Source: Actinomycetes bacterium
Lineage (GTDB): Bacteria; Actinomycetota; Actinomycetes; Actinomycetales; Dermatophilaceae
Length of the DNA: 64,000 nucleotides
Reading direction: 5' to 3'
Assembly (NCBI GenBank): GCA_023420415.1
Contig: JAEZWF010000014.1
Location: 1-64,000, forward strand
Shown here: piece by piece, positions 17,417-26,147 of the stretch
How positions within the stretch are numbered: position 1 is the first letter of the stretch
Layout of the letters: each line of letters starts with the position of its first letter
Position numbers and translations under genes: made by a program
Notes under the pieces: model-generated
Seen by the model: only the letters and a program-made list of their open reading frames with translations
Database searches by the model: none
What the model was told of the DNA's origin: nothing

Positions 17417-18640
17417 TCAGGTCAGATCTTCGAGCGGTACGTCGGGGTCGGCCAGGCGCTCGGCGTCGACCGCCTTGTCCGAAGCGATCAGGGCCTTGAC
17501 CTGGTCGCCGACGTCCCAGACGTTGACGTTCATCCCGGCGACGACGCGGCCGTCGTGGAGCCAGAAGGCGATGAACTCGCGGCCGCTGAGGTCGCCACGG
17601 ACCACGACGTCGTCCCCGGGGTCGGCCAGACCGAAGTACTCCATCCCGAGGTCGTACTGGTCGGTGAAGAAGTACGGCAGCTCCGGCTCGGGGCCGTCCT
17701 GCTCGAGCATCCCGGCCACGACGACCTGCGGCTGGTTGAGCGCGTTGGCCCAGTGCTCCACCCGCACCCGCTGGCCCACGACGGGGTTCTCGACGTTGGC
17801 GACGTCACCCGCCGCGAAGATGTCCGGGTCGCTCGTGCGCCCCCGGGCGTCCGCGGTGACGCCGTTGTCGACCTCGAGCCCGGCGTACTTGGCCAGCTCG
17901 ACATTGGGGCTGGCGCCCACGCCCACGATGACCGTGTCCGCAGGGACGGTCTCGCCATCTGCCAAGCGGACGCCGCTCACGCCGTCCTCGGTGCCCAGGA
18001 TCTCCTCCACCTGCATGCCCGTGCGGATGTCGACACCATGCTCGCGGTGCAGGTCGGCGAACACCTGGGCGATCTGCGGGCCGAGCACGCGGACCAGGGG
18101 CAGGTCGAGAGACTCGAGCACGGTGACGTCGGCGCCTGCGTCGGCGGCCGCGGAGGCCACCTCGAGCCCGATCCAGCCGCCACCGATGAAGACGACCTTG
18201 CGACCCGGCTGCAGGGCCTCACGGATGCGGTCGCTGTCCTCGATGGTGCGCAGTGTCAGCACCCCTGGACGGTCCGCCCCGGGCAGGTCCAGGTGGCGTG
18301 GCGAGCTGCCGGTCGCCAACAGCAGGCGGTCGTAATGGATGCGCTCGCCACCTTGCAGGACAACGTCTTTCGCGTCGCGGTCGATCGACTCCACCCGGGT
18401 GCCGGTGCGCACCTCGACGTCGTGGTCGGCATACCACTGCGCGTCGTGGACGAACGCGTCGTCGAGCTTCTCCCCCGTCTTCAGGTAGTCCTTCGACAAC
18501 GGCGGCCGTTCGTACGGCAGGTGCGGTTCGGCGCCTATGAGGACGACGCGGCCCTCAAAACCCTTGTCCCGCAACACCTCTACGGCCTTGCCACCCGCCA
18601 AGCCGGCACCAACCACCACGAACGTGCGCTCATCAGCCAT
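17417..18640 (-). CDS. Ferredoxin/rubredoxin reductase-like FAD-NAD(P) oxidoreductase
   Basis: Pyridine-nucleotide-disulfide oxidoreductase-fold flavoprotein, 407 aa, cytosolic. FAD site at the N-terminus (FVVVGAGLAGGKAVEVLR), the NAD(P)H Rossmann motif KVVFIGGGWIGLEVASAAA at about residue 145, the second FAD motif DIFAAGDVAN near 270, and the reductase C-terminal domain beginning EHWANALNQPQVVVAGM. These match ferredoxin reductases of oxygenase systems (BphA4/PuxA type). No redox-active CxxxxC is present. No ferredoxin, P450 or oxygenase gene is next to it, so its electron acceptor is unknown. The ATG at 18640 is chosen; an upstream extension overlaps the next gene and has no FAD-family sequence. 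Confidence 0.88.
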   Translation of the reverse strand: MADERTFVVVGAGLAGGKAVEVLRDKGFEGRVVLIGAEPHLPYERPPLSKDYLKTGEKLDDAFVHDAQWYADHDVEVRTGTRVESIDRDAKDVVLQGGERIHYDRLLLATGSSPRHLDLPGADRPGVLTLRTIEDSDRIREALQPGRKVVFIGGGWIGLEVASAAADAGADVTVLESLDLPLVRVLGPQIAQVFADLHREHGVDIRTGMQVEEILGTEDGVSGVRLADGETVPADTVIVGVGASPNVELAKYAGLEVDNGVTADARGRTSDPDIFAAGDVANVENPVVGQRVRVEHWANALNQPQVVVAGMLEQDGPEPELPYFFTDQYDLGMEYFGLADPGDDVVVRGDLSGREFIAFWLHDGRVVAGMNVNVWDVGDQVKALIASDKAVDAERLADPDVPLEDLT

Positions 18641-18683
18641 GCGCCCAGCATTGGTGCACCCCCGGAAGCACGCAACCGTGGCG

Positions 18684-20372
18684 CTACCTCGGCCAGGTGA
18701 CAGGCTGACCCGGGACGGCGAAGGTGACGCCGCCACCCAACGCCTGAGCGCCCTTGGGCGTGACCAAGAACGCCGCCATGACGCCAGTCGGGGCACTGAT
18801 CGAACCGTCGCGGCCGGTCTCCTGGAGCACCTCGGCGTACCCCTTGACCCAGGAGAAGACCGTGTCGGAGTCGGCGATCTGGGTGTACCTGCCGACCTGT
18901 GACACAAAGACCAGGGTCCCGCCGTGCACCTTGACCACCTGGACCGAGCCGCCCGGGCCGGTCTGGTCGGCGATCCGGGTATCCAGGTGGTTGACGTCCA
19001 GCTGGGTCTGCGCAGCCTTGGTGGCTCCCTTGCCACTGGCGATGTCCAGCACCTCGCGAACCCCCGCATCGACAGTGAATGTCGGGGCGGCACCTCGGCT
19101 CACGGCATCGCGGAAGTTCTCCACGAGCTTCATGGCGGCCCGGCGATCGACGTCCGTTGCGGTACTGGGTGCTCCCGCTGCCAGAGCACGGGGCGGTGCC
19201 GGTTTCGACAGGTCAACCTCGCCGGCCAGCAGCCAGGGTGACGACGGGCTCGCCCGCACCATGAGACAGAGCTGGCGCGCTGCCTTGGCCTTCGCCGCCT
19301 CGTCCTTGCTGTCCAGGCTGTTCGTGACCTTCGTGACCACCATGGACCACACGGGGTAGCGGTCGAACGACGGGGTGTACACGGCCATGGGAGTGTGGGT
19401 GATGACGGCGGGCTTCTCTCGGGTGGCGAGTGCCTTGGCCAGCGCTGTCTGGAACTGGTCCCCGGCCAGCGCGACGCCGGTGTCGGCGTTCGCCCAGGCC
19501 TTCGTGTCGTACTTCGTCGTGGCAGCCTTGATGGCTGCGTTGCTGCGCGCGTCGTAGTCCTTCAACACCGAGGCTGCATCTCGCGCCGTGAACCCCGTGG
19601 TCGTGGGTGCAACGTCGTCGACCGGAACCTGCTGCGGCAGACTGACGCACCCGGCGAGCACCAGAGCCGCCGCGACGGCCGACCCGAGCAACGCCACCGG
19701 CGTGCTGCGTCCGGCCTCCGAGGTCGCCAGCCCGGACGGCGACCCGCCCGCAGTGGGCACGCCGGCTGCGACGACCTTCCGCCGGGTGTTGTCCCGGCGG
19801 CGCAGGAGCATCGATCCGACCAGCAGGGCGAGACCGACCACGGCCACGACCAGTGCCAGTCGGAAGATGCCGGCGACCTGCCACGCGAGTCCCAACGAGA
19901 GGTCGCCGGCCTTGCCGACCGGCAGCACGACGAGGTTGAGGGCATCACCGCGGAGGGGAACGGTCACCGACTGCTCCCCCGCTCCGCTGGCCTTGGCCAG
20001 CCAGAAGTCGACCTTCTGCGGCGAGACGGCGGGGGCGGCGAGTTTGCCGTCGACGGTCTTGCCCCTGATCTCACCTCGTGCGGTGACCTCGCTGATGTCG
20101 AGCCGCTTCACCCCATCCAGGTAGCTCGCGGCATCCACCGGGTTGGCCACGCCGACGAACACCTCCCCTGCCGCGTTCGTCGCGCTCACGCGCACGGTGG
20201 TGTCCCGGTAGGACAGGAGCCCCGGGGTCGACCGCACCGCCGTCACGCCCTGGCCCACGTCTGCACGGGGCAGGGGAACGAGATCGTCCGGACCGGCATA
20301 CACCGCTGCCGCCAGACCCGCGAGGACCAGGAGCCCACCCACGATCCGACCCAACCACAGCACAAGCTTCAT
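18684..20372 (-). CDS. Two-part membrane/lipoprotein-like protein of unknown function
   Basis: 562 aa. Residues 1-26 form a first membrane segment (signal-like, MKLVLWLGRIVGGLLVLAG). A presumably extracytoplasmic domain of about 140 residues follows, then a second segment around 170-195 followed by basic RRRDNTRRK, then a third hydrophobic run that ends in LVLAGC, a perfect lipobox in the middle of the protein. The C-terminal domain (about 260-562) is soluble and presumably outside. The layout looks like a membrane protein fused in frame to a complete lipoprotein precursor. The ATG at 20372 follows AAGGGGGGAG. I recognise it only as resembling an uncharacterised actinobacterial family (DUF8094-like); function unknown. 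Confidence 0.75.
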   Translation of the reverse strand: MKLVLWLGRIVGGLLVLAGLAAAVYAGPDDLVPLPRADVGQGVTAVRSTPGLLSYRDTTVRVSATNAAGEVFVGVANPVDAASYLDGVKRLDISEVTARGEIRGKTVDGKLAAPAVSPQKVDFWLAKASGAGEQSVTVPLRGDALNLVVLPVGKAGDLSLGLAWQVAGIFRLALVVAVVGLALLVGSMLLRRRDNTRRKVVAAGVPTAGGSPSGLATSEAGRSTPVALLGSAVAAALVLAGCVSLPQQVPVDDVAPTTTGFTARDAASVLKDYDARSNAAIKAATTKYDTKAWANADTGVALAGDQFQTALAKALATREKPAVITHTPMAVYTPSFDRYPVWSMVVTKVTNSLDSKDEAAKAKAARQLCLMVRASPSSPWLLAGEVDLSKPAPPRALAAGAPSTATDVDRRAAMKLVENFRDAVSRGAAPTFTVDAGVREVLDIASGKGATKAAQTQLDVNHLDTRIADQTGPGGSVQVVKVHGGTLVFVSQVGRYTQIADSDTVFSWVKGYAEVLQETGRDGSISAPTGVMAAFLVTPKGAQALGGGVTFAVPGQPVTWPR

Positions 20373-20430
20373 GACGCGCTCCCCCCTTGTATCAAGGCAA
20401 CCAACAGGAAATCGCGTCAAACATAACAAC

Positions 20431-20460
20431 GGGCCGGCACACCGTGTGGTGTGCCGGCCC
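20431..20460 (-). terminator. Strong terminator of pnp
   Basis: A perfect 13-bp stem, GGGCCGGCACACC (20431-20443) with GGTGTGCCGGCCC (20448-20460), loop GTGT. It lies 18 bases after the pnp stop, and on the minus strand it is followed by GTTGTTATGTTTG, the nearest thing to a T tract in this window. A confident intrinsic terminator. Confidence 0.85.
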
Positions 20461-20478
20461 GCGCCTGTGGACAACTCG

Positions 20479-22953
20479 TCAGGCGTTGCTGTCCTCTGCG
20501 GCGGGAGCGTCGGACTTGCCGCCCTCACCGTTGCCGGAGTCGTTGCCAGAATCGCTGCGGTCACCGCGGCCACGACGGCGGCGGTTGCGCGAACGACCAC
20601 CCTCACGACGCTCACCGCGCTCCTCGCGGTCGCCCTGGCCGTTGCCGCCCTCGGCCTGGTCAGCCTCGGCGTCACCGGCCGAGTCACCGGCAGAGTCGCC
20701 AGCCGGTGCGGCGTCCGCGGCGGGGGCGTCGCCGCCCTCACCCTCGGGCAGCACCGCGGCGAGCGAGAGCTTGCCGCGCGGGTCGATCTCCTTGAGCTCG
20801 ACCTGGACCTTCTGGCCGACGGCCAGGACGTCCTCGACGGCGTCGATCCGCTTGCCGCCGACCAGCTTGCGCACCTCGGAGATGTGCAGCAGGCCGTCCT
20901 TGCCGGGCAGCAGCGAGATGAACGCACCGAAGGTGGTCGTCTTGACGACGGTGCCGAGGAAGCGCTCCCCGACCTCCGGCATCTGCGGGTTCGCGATCGC
21001 GTTGACCATCGCGCGGGCCGCCTCGGCCGACGGGCCGTCGGTGGCGCCGATGTAGACGGTGCCGTCGTCCTCGATCGAGATGTCGGCGCCGGTCTCGTCC
21101 TGGATCTGGTTGATCATCTTGCCCTTGGGCCCGATGACCTCGCCGATCTTGTCCACCGGCACCTGGACACTGATGACGCGCGGCGCGAATGGGCTCATCT
21201 CGTCGGGGACGTCGATGGCCTCGTTCATCACGTCGAGGATGTGCAGGCGAGCCTCGCGGGCCTGGGTCAGCGCGCCGGCCAGCACCGAGGCGGGGATGCC
21301 GTCGAGCTTGGTGTCGAGCTGGATGGCCGTCACGAAGTCCTTCGTACCGGCGACCTTGAAGTCCATGTCACCGAATGCGTCCTCGGCGCCGAGGATGTCG
21401 GTCAGCGCGGCATACTCCGTCTTGCCGTCGACCTCGTCGGAGACGAGGCCCATCGCGATGCCGGCGACCGGGGCGCGCAGCGGCACACCGGCGTTGAGCA
21501 GCGACAGGGTCGAGGCGCAGACCGAGCCCATCGACGTCGAGCCGTTGGAGCCCAGCGCCTCGGAGACCTGGCGGATCGCGTAGGGGAACTCCTCGCGCGT
21601 CGGCAGCACCGGCATGAGCGCCCGCTCGGCGAGCGCGCCGTGGCCGATCTCGCGGCGCTTGGGCGAACCCACGCGACCGGTCTCACCGGTGGAGAACGGC
21701 GGGAAGTTGTAGTTGTGCATGTAGCGCTTGCGCGTCACCGGCGACAGGGTGTCGAGCTGCTGCTCCATGCGGAGCATGTTCAGCGTGGTGACACCCATGA
21801 TCTGGGTCTCGCCGCGCTCGAACAGCGCCGAACCGTGCACCCGCGGCAGCACCTCGACCTCGGCGCCGAGGGCGCGGATGTCGGCGAGGCCACGTCCGTC
21901 GATGCGGACCTTGTCCTTGAGGATGCGCTGACGCACGAGCTTCTTCTGCAGGGCGCGGTATGCCGCGGAGAGCTCACCTTCGCGACCCGTGAACTCCTTG
22001 GGGTCGTCCTCGGTGAACGCGAGGGCGGCCTTCATGCCGTCCTTGATCTCGTCGATCCGGGCCTCGCGCTCCTGCTTGTCGGCGATGGTGAGCGCCTGCG
22101 CCAGGTCGGCCGACGTGGCGGCCTCGACCGCGGCGAACGCGTCGGGCTCGTAGTCGATGAAGAGGGGGAACTCCTCGACCGGCTTGGCGGCCTTGGACGC
22201 CAGGTCGGCCTGTGCCTCGCACAGCACGCGGATGAACTTCTTCGCGGCCTCGAGACCCTCGGCGACGACCTCTTCGGTCGGGGCCTGCTTGCCCTCGTTC
22301 TTGACGAGGTCCCAGGTGGCCTCGGTCGACTCGGCCTCGACCATCATGATCGCGACGTCGTCGCCCACGATGCGGCCGGCGACGACCATGTCGAACGTCG
22401 AGCGCTCGATGTCGCTGAAGTTCGGGAACGCGACCCACTGGCCGTCGATCAGGCTGACGCGCACGCCACCGATCGGGCCGGAGAACGGCAGACCGGAGAT
22501 CTGGGTCGAGGCGCTCGCCGCGTTGATGGCGAGCACGTCGTACTGGTGGTCGGGGTTGAGCGCCAGGACGGTGATGACGACCTGGACCTCGTTGCGCAGA
22601 CCCTTGACGAACGACGGGCGCAGCGGCCGGTCGATCAGGCGGCAGGTGAGGATCGCATCGGTCGACGGGCGGCCCTCACGACGGAAGAACGAACCGGGGA
22701 TCTTGCCCGCGGCATACATCCGCTCCTCGACGTCCACGGTCAGGGGGAAGAAGTCGAAACCCTCGCGCGGGTGCTTCCCGGCGGTGGTGGTGGACAGCAA
22801 CATCGTGTCGTCGTCCAGGTAGGCGGCAACGGCGCCGCCGGCCTGCTTGGCCAGACGTCCGGTCTCGAACCGGACCTTGCGGGTGCCGAAGCTGCCGTTG
22901 TCGATGACGGCTTCGGCGAAGGTGATCTCTGGACCCTCCATTGGGCCCTCCAT
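20479..22953 (-). CDS. pnp: Polyribonucleotide nucleotidyltransferase (PNPase)
   Basis: Phosphorolytic 3'-5' exoribonuclease of RNA turnover, 824 aa. Two RNase PH domains (about 15-150 and 355-560, including RGETQIMGVTTL and GDMDFKVAGT), an intervening helical domain, a KH domain (VDKIGEVIGPKGKMINQIQD, about 600) and an S1 domain (VGERFLGTVVKTTTFGAFI, about 670). After the S1 domain comes an actinobacteria-style disordered tail of about 90 residues rich in Gly, Asp, Glu and Arg that includes an RNRRRRGRGDR patch, plausibly RNA-binding. The start repeats MEGPMEGP: the second ATG at 22941 has GGAGGG four bases upstream, inside the first codons, so it may be the real start. It follows rpsO, the conserved order. 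Confidence 0.96.
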   Translation of the reverse strand: MEGPMEGPEITFAEAVIDNGSFGTRKVRFETGRLAKQAGGAVAAYLDDDTMLLSTTTAGKHPREGFDFFPLTVDVEERMYAAGKIPGSFFRREGRPSTDAILTCRLIDRPLRPSFVKGLRNEVQVVITVLALNPDHQYDVLAINAASASTQISGLPFSGPIGGVRVSLIDGQWVAFPNFSDIERSTFDMVVAGRIVGDDVAIMMVEAESTEATWDLVKNEGKQAPTEEVVAEGLEAAKKFIRVLCEAQADLASKAAKPVEEFPLFIDYEPDAFAAVEAATSADLAQALTIADKQEREARIDEIKDGMKAALAFTEDDPKEFTGREGELSAAYRALQKKLVRQRILKDKVRIDGRGLADIRALGAEVEVLPRVHGSALFERGETQIMGVTTLNMLRMEQQLDTLSPVTRKRYMHNYNFPPFSTGETGRVGSPKRREIGHGALAERALMPVLPTREEFPYAIRQVSEALGSNGSTSMGSVCASTLSLLNAGVPLRAPVAGIAMGLVSDEVDGKTEYAALTDILGAEDAFGDMDFKVAGTKDFVTAIQLDTKLDGIPASVLAGALTQAREARLHILDVMNEAIDVPDEMSPFAPRVISVQVPVDKIGEVIGPKGKMINQIQDETGADISIEDDGTVYIGATDGPSAEAARAMVNAIANPQMPEVGERFLGTVVKTTTFGAFISLLPGKDGLLHISEVRKLVGGKRIDAVEDVLAVGQKVQVELKEIDPRGKLSLAAVLPEGEGGDAPAADAAPAGDSAGDSAGDAEADQAEGGNGQGDREERGERREGGRSRNRRRRGRGDRSDSGNDSGNGEGGKSDAPAAEDSNA

Positions 22954-23034
22954 TTCTCTTCTGTTGAGAGGCTCTGTCTCTCAGGCGATCGCGGGCATCA
23001 TCGTTGTGCCGCGATGTTCTTCATCCATGCGAAA

Positions 23035-23063
23035 GGGACGGCCCTCACGGTGAGGACCGCCCC
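23035..23063 (-). terminator. Hairpin between rpsO and pnp
   Basis: A long stem with two G-U wobbles: GGGGCGGTCCTCAC pairs with GTGAGGGCCGTCCC (minus-strand reading), about ten bases after the rpsO stop. It is either a partial terminator or an RNA-processing site between rpsO and pnp, the same place where E. coli has such an element; the latter comparison is established knowledge, the role here inference. Confidence 0.65.
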
Positions 23064-23073
23064 ATTCGGATGC

Positions 23074-23343
23074 TTATCGGCGCAGACCGAGGCGCTTGAT
23101 CAGCGAGCGGTAACGCTCGATGTCGACGCTCTCCAGGTAACGCAGGAGACGGCGGCGACGACCAACCAGGAGCAGGAGGCCGCGGCGGCTGTGGTGGTCG
23201 TGCTTGTGCTGCCGCGAGTGCTCGGTGAGGTCCTTGATGCGCTGCGTGAGCAGGGCGATCTGCACCTCCGGCGAGCCGGTGTCGCCCTCGTGCGTGGCGT
23301 ACTCGGTCATGATCTTGTTCTTGACGTCGGCGTCCAAGGACAT
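23074..23343 (-). CDS. rpsO: 30S ribosomal protein S15
   Basis: Small-subunit protein that binds 16S rRNA during assembly; 89 aa, the standard length. The conserved core is complete: HEGDTGSPEVQIALLT, RIKDLTEHSRQHKHDHHSRRGL, LVGRRRRLLRYL and the C-terminal RYRSLIKRLGLRR. The ATG at 23343 follows GAAGGAGAG at good spacing. It heads the rpsO-pnp pair. The 173 bases upstream, up to the divergent M16 gene, must hold its promoter; no canonical -35/-10 pair stood out. Confidence 0.97.
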   Translation of the reverse strand: MSLDADVKNKIMTEYATHEGDTGSPEVQIALLTQRIKDLTEHSRQHKHDHHSRRGLLLLVGRRRRLLRYLESVDIERYRSLIKRLGLRR

Positions 23344-23516
23344 GGAGCGACACTCTCCTTCTCAGGGTTGTTGCGCGGTGCACCAGGGCTTGTTCACCTG
23401 GGCTCTCTGGATCCGCGGCCGGTCTACGGCAGTGCTCAGGCTACCAGCGGGCAGGTATGCCGCCCTAATCGGCAAAGTGCCCCGGCGCCCTTGGCCCTCC
23501 CCTACAGTCTGGGCCT

Positions 23517-24977
23517 GTGGAGCGCACTGAGATCGACGGGGTCACGACGTGGTGGGAGCACGGGCCGGAGCCGTTCACAGGGGCGCTGATGTTCCGCGTC
23601 GGCACCAGGGACGAGACGTTCCGGACACTGCAGGTGTCGCACCTGCTCGAGCACCTCGTCATGGGAAGCCTGCCCAAGTCGCACCTGGACCGGAACGCGC
23701 ACATCACCGCCGACACCACGACCTTCGTGGCCACCGGTCGCCCCGAGCAGGTGGGCGAGTTCCTCGAGCAGGTATGCCGTGCACTCACCGACGTGCCCGC
23801 GGACCGGCTCGCCAAGGAACAGGGAGTCCTGCGCGCCGAGGAGGCCGACGGGGCGCACCCGGCGCTGTGCTGGGCAGCGGGGCTGCGGTACGGCCACACC
23901 GGAGTCGGCCTGCTGAGCGCCGAGGGGCCGGGGGCCGACCAGCTGTCGATCCAGCAGGTGCGTGACTTCGCCGCCACCTTCTTCGTGCGCGAGAACGCGG
24001 TGCTCGTGCTGACCGGGGCGCCGCCGCAGGGGCTGGCACTTCCTCTGCCGTCGGGGCCGCGACCGCAGCCGTCGGCATCGGTCCCGACCGGGCTGCCCAC
24101 CCCAGCTCTCCTGCGGGTGCCGCCCCACGCCGTGTTGTCGTTCCTGCTGCCGCGGGAGGAGTGGGCCGGATCAGTGGCGCGCATCCTCGTGGACCGGGTC
24201 ACCGACGACGTACGACACGGCCGCGGGCTCGCCTACGAGATCGACTTCGACGCCGCGAGAGTCGACGACGAACACTCACTGGTCGCGGTCTTCACCGACG
24301 GCGCCGAGGAGAACGCCGACACCATTGCCGAGGCACTCTGGGACGCCCTGTCATCCCTCGCGGCGGACGGGCCCACACCGGAGGAGATGGCGCACCACCG
24401 CGCCGGCTTCGCGGCATACCTGGAGGACCCCCGCGCTGCGGCCGACTGGATGGAAGGGATCGGGTCGCGCGAGCTGTTCGGTGACCCCGTGCTCGACCGC
24501 GAGGAGTCCCGCGCGGCGCTGGCGAAGGTGACCGCCGAGGACGTGCGGCGCTGGGCGCAGGCCGCGCTGCCGACCGCCGTGCTCGGTGCACCGCCCGGGC
24601 CGCAGGGCGCGATCGCCGGGCTGGAGGACCGCACCGAGTGGTTGCCGAATCCGCCCGCCGAGCTGTCCGAGGGCCAGCGGTTCGGGCGCAGGCTGATGTC
24701 CTTCGCACCCCGCGACCTGTCGGTGACGGTCGGGCCGAACGGTCTGTCGCAGACGGTGCAGGGCGACACCATCGCCGGCACGTGGGACGACGTGGTTGGC
24801 GTCGCGCGGGCGGCGGGGCTGCGCGTGGTGCACCTGCGCTCGGGGAACGCGATCCTGCTGCACGGCAGGGACCTCAAGAGCTCCGACCGACTGATCGCGC
24901 TGGTCGATGAGCGCACCGAGCACGTGGCGTACGAGAGCACCGAGGACGAGATCCTCGGCAGTGGCTTCGACGCGTAA
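23517..24977 (+). CDS. M16-family zinc metallopeptidase
   Basis: Insulinase/processing-peptidase-like protein, 486 aa, GTG start. The inverted zinc motif HLLEH is at residues 42-46, and the third ligand is probably Glu108 or 109 in VLRAEEADG, about 62 residues on rather than the usual 70-76, so the loop between is shortened. Two homologous halves are implied by a second M16-type region (VTDDVRHGRGLAYEIDF, about 225). The last 110 residues (from about 375) are an extra domain of unknown role. In many actinobacteria an M16 gene follows pnp; here one stands divergent from rpsO, so it may be a different paralogue. Activity is plausible because HxxEH is intact. Confidence 0.75.
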   Translation: MERTEIDGVTTWWEHGPEPFTGALMFRVGTRDETFRTLQVSHLLEHLVMGSLPKSHLDRNAHITADTTTFVATGRPEQVGEFLEQVCRALTDVPADRLAKEQGVLRAEEADGAHPALCWAAGLRYGHTGVGLLSAEGPGADQLSIQQVRDFAATFFVRENAVLVLTGAPPQGLALPLPSGPRPQPSASVPTGLPTPALLRVPPHAVLSFLLPREEWAGSVARILVDRVTDDVRHGRGLAYEIDFDAARVDDEHSLVAVFTDGAEENADTIAEALWDALSSLAADGPTPEEMAHHRAGFAAYLEDPRAAADWMEGIGSRELFGDPVLDREESRAALAKVTAEDVRRWAQAALPTAVLGAPPGPQGAIAGLEDRTEWLPNPPAELSEGQRFGRRLMSFAPRDLSVTVGPNGLSQTVQGDTIAGTWDDVVGVARAAGLRVVHLRSGNAILLHGRDLKSSDRLIALVDERTEHVAYESTEDEILGSGFDA

Positions 24978-25014
24978 CCCGGCACCGAGCCCTCAACCGC
25001 CGGGATGTCCATGG

Positions 25015-25096
25015 CCGGAACTTTCGGCCACTCGCCCGATTCTTCGGTCCTGCCACGGGCCGAACCGCCGAACTTTCGGCCACCCGCCCGAAAGTT
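25015..25096. repeat. Duplicated 24-bp element with internal hairpin in convergent gap
   Basis: Two near-identical copies, CCGGAACTTTCGGCCACTCG... (25015-25039) and CCGAACTTTCGGCCACCCG... (25068-25091), lie about 53 bases apart in the gap between the M16 gene and the BadF-type kinase gene. The second copy also forms a hairpin: AACTTTCGG (25071-25079) with CCGAAAGTT (25088-25096), 8-base loop. Since the flanking genes converge, it may act as a two-way terminator; the duplication suggests a REP-like repeat. Confidence 0.6.
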
Positions 25097-25171
25097 GCCC
25101 AGTCGTTGCCGGTGACTCGCCATCTGCAGCCGGATTCGCCCCACCATGCCGACCACCCGGCAACAGGTGGG

Positions 25172-26137
25172 TCAGCGGGTGGGTTCGGGCGCGGTGAGGG
25201 TGGCGTGCAGGCCCGCAGGAAGGTCCAGACCGAGGCTGCGCGCCGCCAGCCAGGCCGCACCCCCGACCCCGGAGCCGGTGTGCCGGACCGCAGACCCCGG
25301 CCACCGGCCCTCGATCCGGTCTGTCACCAGGTCCCGCAGCCGCGAGGAGCCGAGCAGCCCGCCACCGAGCACCACCACCGTGGCCTCACCCTCCTCGCGC
25401 ACCTGGGCGAGCGTGGACACCAGCTCGTCGGCCGCCGACTCGAGCACCGACAGCGCGGCCGCTGAACCCTCGTCCGCCGCGGCCACCACGACACCGGCGA
25501 GCTCTGAGAGCCGCACCGGTTCCTGGGCATAGGCAGCGGCGATGAACGTCAGCCGGTCGACCTCGCTGCGTCCCGTGAGCCGTACCGCAACCTGCTCGAA
25601 CAGCGGGTCGGTCAGGTCGGCCCGCGGGGAGATCGCCCGCCGGACCGCCTCTCGCCCGACCCAGAAGCCGGACCCGTGGTCACCGAGCAACCACCCGAAA
25701 CCGTCGGCCACGCCGGCAGTCTCGCCACCCGCGATGGCTCCGGCCACGGCCCCCGTGCCACCGATGAGCACCGAGCCGTCGAGCTCGTCCGTCCCCGACG
25801 CGAACGCCACCTCGATGTCACCCGCCACGACTGGCTCACCCGGCATACCGAGCTCGCGCCACACCTGGGCCAAGGGCTCGTGCGCCGTTCCTGCGCCAAA
25901 GCCGGCCGCGCCGATCACGTTGCCCTGCACCGAGTTTCGGTCGACAGCGACACCGTCAACCCCGCGGAGCGCCTCCTCGATCGCGGAACGGATCGCGGCC
26001 ATCGCCGGCCCGATGCCCCGCGAGATGGGGTTACCGCCCCCACTCACCCCACGTCCGACCACCCGCCCGGTCAGGTCGGCCACGACCGCCCGGCTGCTCG
26101 TGCCGCCGACGTCCATGCCGAGGACGAGTGTCGTCAT
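25172..26137 (-). CDS. BadF/BadG-type ATPase, probable N-acetylglucosamine kinase
   Basis: ASKHA-fold sugar kinase, 321 aa from the ATG at 26137. The phosphate-1 loop is VLGMDVGGTSSRAVV at the N-terminus, phosphate-2 is VLIGGTGAVAGA, and the adenosine region is TVVVLGGGLLG. GWLLGDHGSGFWVGREAV is typical of the N-acetylglucosamine kinase branch of the BadF/BadG/BcrA/BcrD family. It follows a SIS-domain gene with a 10-base gap, preceded by a GNAT gene. Together these suggest phosphorylation and handling of an amino sugar (GlcNAc or MurNAc) from cell-wall recycling. An upstream ATG at 26176 would overlap the SIS gene and was not chosen. Confidence 0.82.
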   Translation of the reverse strand: MTTLVLGMDVGGTSSRAVVADLTGRVVGRGVSGGGNPISRGIGPAMAAIRSAIEEALRGVDGVAVDRNSVQGNVIGAAGFGAGTAHEPLAQVWRELGMPGEPVVAGDIEVAFASGTDELDGSVLIGGTGAVAGAIAGGETAGVADGFGWLLGDHGSGFWVGREAVRRAISPRADLTDPLFEQVAVRLTGRSEVDRLTFIAAAYAQEPVRLSELAGVVVAAADEGSAAALSVLESAADELVSTLAQVREEGEATVVVLGGGLLGSSRLRDLVTDRIEGRWPGSAVRHTGSGVGGAAWLAARSLGLDLPAGLHATLTAPEPTR

Positions 26138-26147
26138 CGAGGTGACC

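Noticed and set aside
20371..23589. A very long plus-strand open frame (over 1000 codons) opposite pnp and rpsO
   Set aside because: It is the antisense reflection of high-GC codon bias in pnp and rpsO, and its product is low-complexity Arg/Gly/Val sequence with no domain.
23517..24977. M16 peptidase as an inactive pseudogene because of the short spacing to the third zinc ligand
   Set aside because: HxxEH is intact, the frame is uninterrupted and a Glu pair lies at a plausible place, so loss of function cannot be claimed.
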